Shown here piece by piece: positions 6,489 to 6,878 of a DNA stretch of 6,878 bases (position 1 is its first letter; each line of letters starts with the position of its first letter). The stretch covers positions 1 through 6,878 of the forward strand of contig CAAHDP010000272.1 in NCBI GenBank assembly GCA_900770515.1, in the 5' to 3' direction. The notes below the pieces were generated by a model. It saw nothing but the letters and a program-made list of their open reading frames with translations, did no database searches and was not told where the DNA came from. Position numbers and translations under genes: made by a program. Source of the stretch: an uncultured Prevotella sp. Lineage in GTDB: Bacteria; Bacteroidota; Bacteroidia; Bacteroidales; Bacteroidaceae.

Positions 6489-6878
6489 CTATCTTATGTT
6501 ACGGAATAATTGATTGAATTTATCAAATGAGTTTAAGGAGATTTTATCCTCCTTGTTTTCTATCCATAGGAGCGGAAGATCATGATACATGGCGGCTACC
6601 AGAGAGAATGTACTTGGAGCACCTATCAGATAATCACATTCCGAAAGCAGGCATAGGTCATCTTCTTGACCGCCCTGTGGAAATACGATGGTGGCACCTT
6701 TTAGCTGATTCCGATAGGATGACTTGTCAAGGGCAGGATCGTTGCTGCAGATATACACCGTCAACTGCTTATCTGGAAACAGCGACTGGAACTGCTGAAT
6801 GTAATCTTGGTATACATCATCTTCAAAATAGTATTTCCCATTATGCCATGTCTTGTAGTCACCTCGGCGAATATGCAC
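6489..6878 (-). CDS. GT11-like alpha-1,2-fucosyltransferase, 5' end outside the window
   Basis: The last 130 or so codons are visible, ending at the TAG at 6491-6489. The frame is open to the window edge; the GTG at 6878-6876 is best read as an internal Val, giving VHIRRGDY (6878-6855). This HxRRGDY is the GDP-fucose-binding motif of GT11 and related fucosyltransferases, and in GT11 it lies about midway along a protein of roughly 290 residues, which fits what remains. Downstream are YICSNDP, which resembles the F-S-D/N-D-x region, and GAPSTFSLVAAMY (around 6623-6585), the counterpart of the N-S-T-F-S-W-W-A-A segment, with changes at several positions. The inferred role is alpha-1,2-fucosylation of a glycan chain from GDP-fucose in the cytoplasm. 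A different HxRRGDY-type transferase is possible because the N-terminal half is unseen. It leads the visible minus-strand group, 7 bp before the Caps_synth gene. Confidence 0.75.
   Translation of the reverse strand: MHIRRGDYKTWHNGKYYFEDDVYQDYIQQFQSLFPDKQLTVYICSNDPALDKSSYRNQLKGATIVFPQGGQEDDLCLLSECDYLIGAPSTFSLVAAMYHDLPLLWIENKEDKISLNSFDKFNQLFRNIR

Noticed and set aside
6876..6878. GTG as the start codon of the fucosyltransferase-like gene
   Set aside because: It sits directly before HIRRGDY, a mid-protein motif in GT11, so it is an internal Val codon cut by the window edge.

Overview
The window is a 6.9-kb piece of a cell-surface glycan biosynthesis region, most likely from a Bacteroidales bacterium. 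A Prevotella/Segatella-like organism is my best guess. The reasons are moderate GC with strong local swings, starts that are A-rich rather than led by a good Shine-Dalgarno sequence, and protein families typical of this group: a five-helix LTA-synthase-like protein with the N-terminal signature of Bacteroidetes members, a GT87 membrane glycosyltransferase, and several GT2 enzymes. The genus call is inference. I recognise no locus-specific gene names, so symbols are left empty.

Layout. The plus strand carries four genes in series: the 3' part of a GT87-like polytopic glycosyltransferase (1-849, cut by the window edge), an LTA-synthase/phosphoglycerol-transferase-like membrane protein (925-2916), a WaaE/LgtF-like GT2 (2973-3749) and a second, EpsH/EpsJ-like GT2 (3739-4674) that overlaps the previous gene by 11 bp. 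The minus strand carries three closely packed genes read toward them: a GT11-like fucosyltransferase (6878-6489, cut by the window edge), a Caps_synth-type capsular polysaccharide protein (6481-5576) and a GT2 with a C-terminal galactosyltransferase-like (Glyco_transf_7C) region (5561-4761). The two convergent groups are separated by 86 bp holding a perfect 16-bp hairpin that can serve as a terminator in both directions.

How the genes fit together (inference). The cytoplasmic enzymes (two plus-strand GT2s and the three minus-strand proteins) would extend a sugar chain on nucleotide-sugar donors. The GT87-like protein would add a sugar from a polyprenyl-phosphate donor on the periplasmic side, and the LTA-synthase-like protein would add a phosphorylated alcohol group to a periplasmic glycan or lipid. 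No flippase, polymerase, ligase, nucleotide-sugar synthesis gene, mobile element, RNA gene or CRISPR array is visible, so the final polymer (LPS core, O-antigen or capsule) cannot be named.

The main points for a second look are: the LTA-synthase-like protein keeps the metal-site pattern but has Ser in place of the nucleophilic Thr and lacks the residues that hold glycerol phosphate in LtaS; base composition drops sharply near 3,680-3,740, at the overlap of the two GT2 genes; and the end of the first gene, including its stop codon, is duplicated out of frame just downstream. There is no clear sign of a wholly new system.
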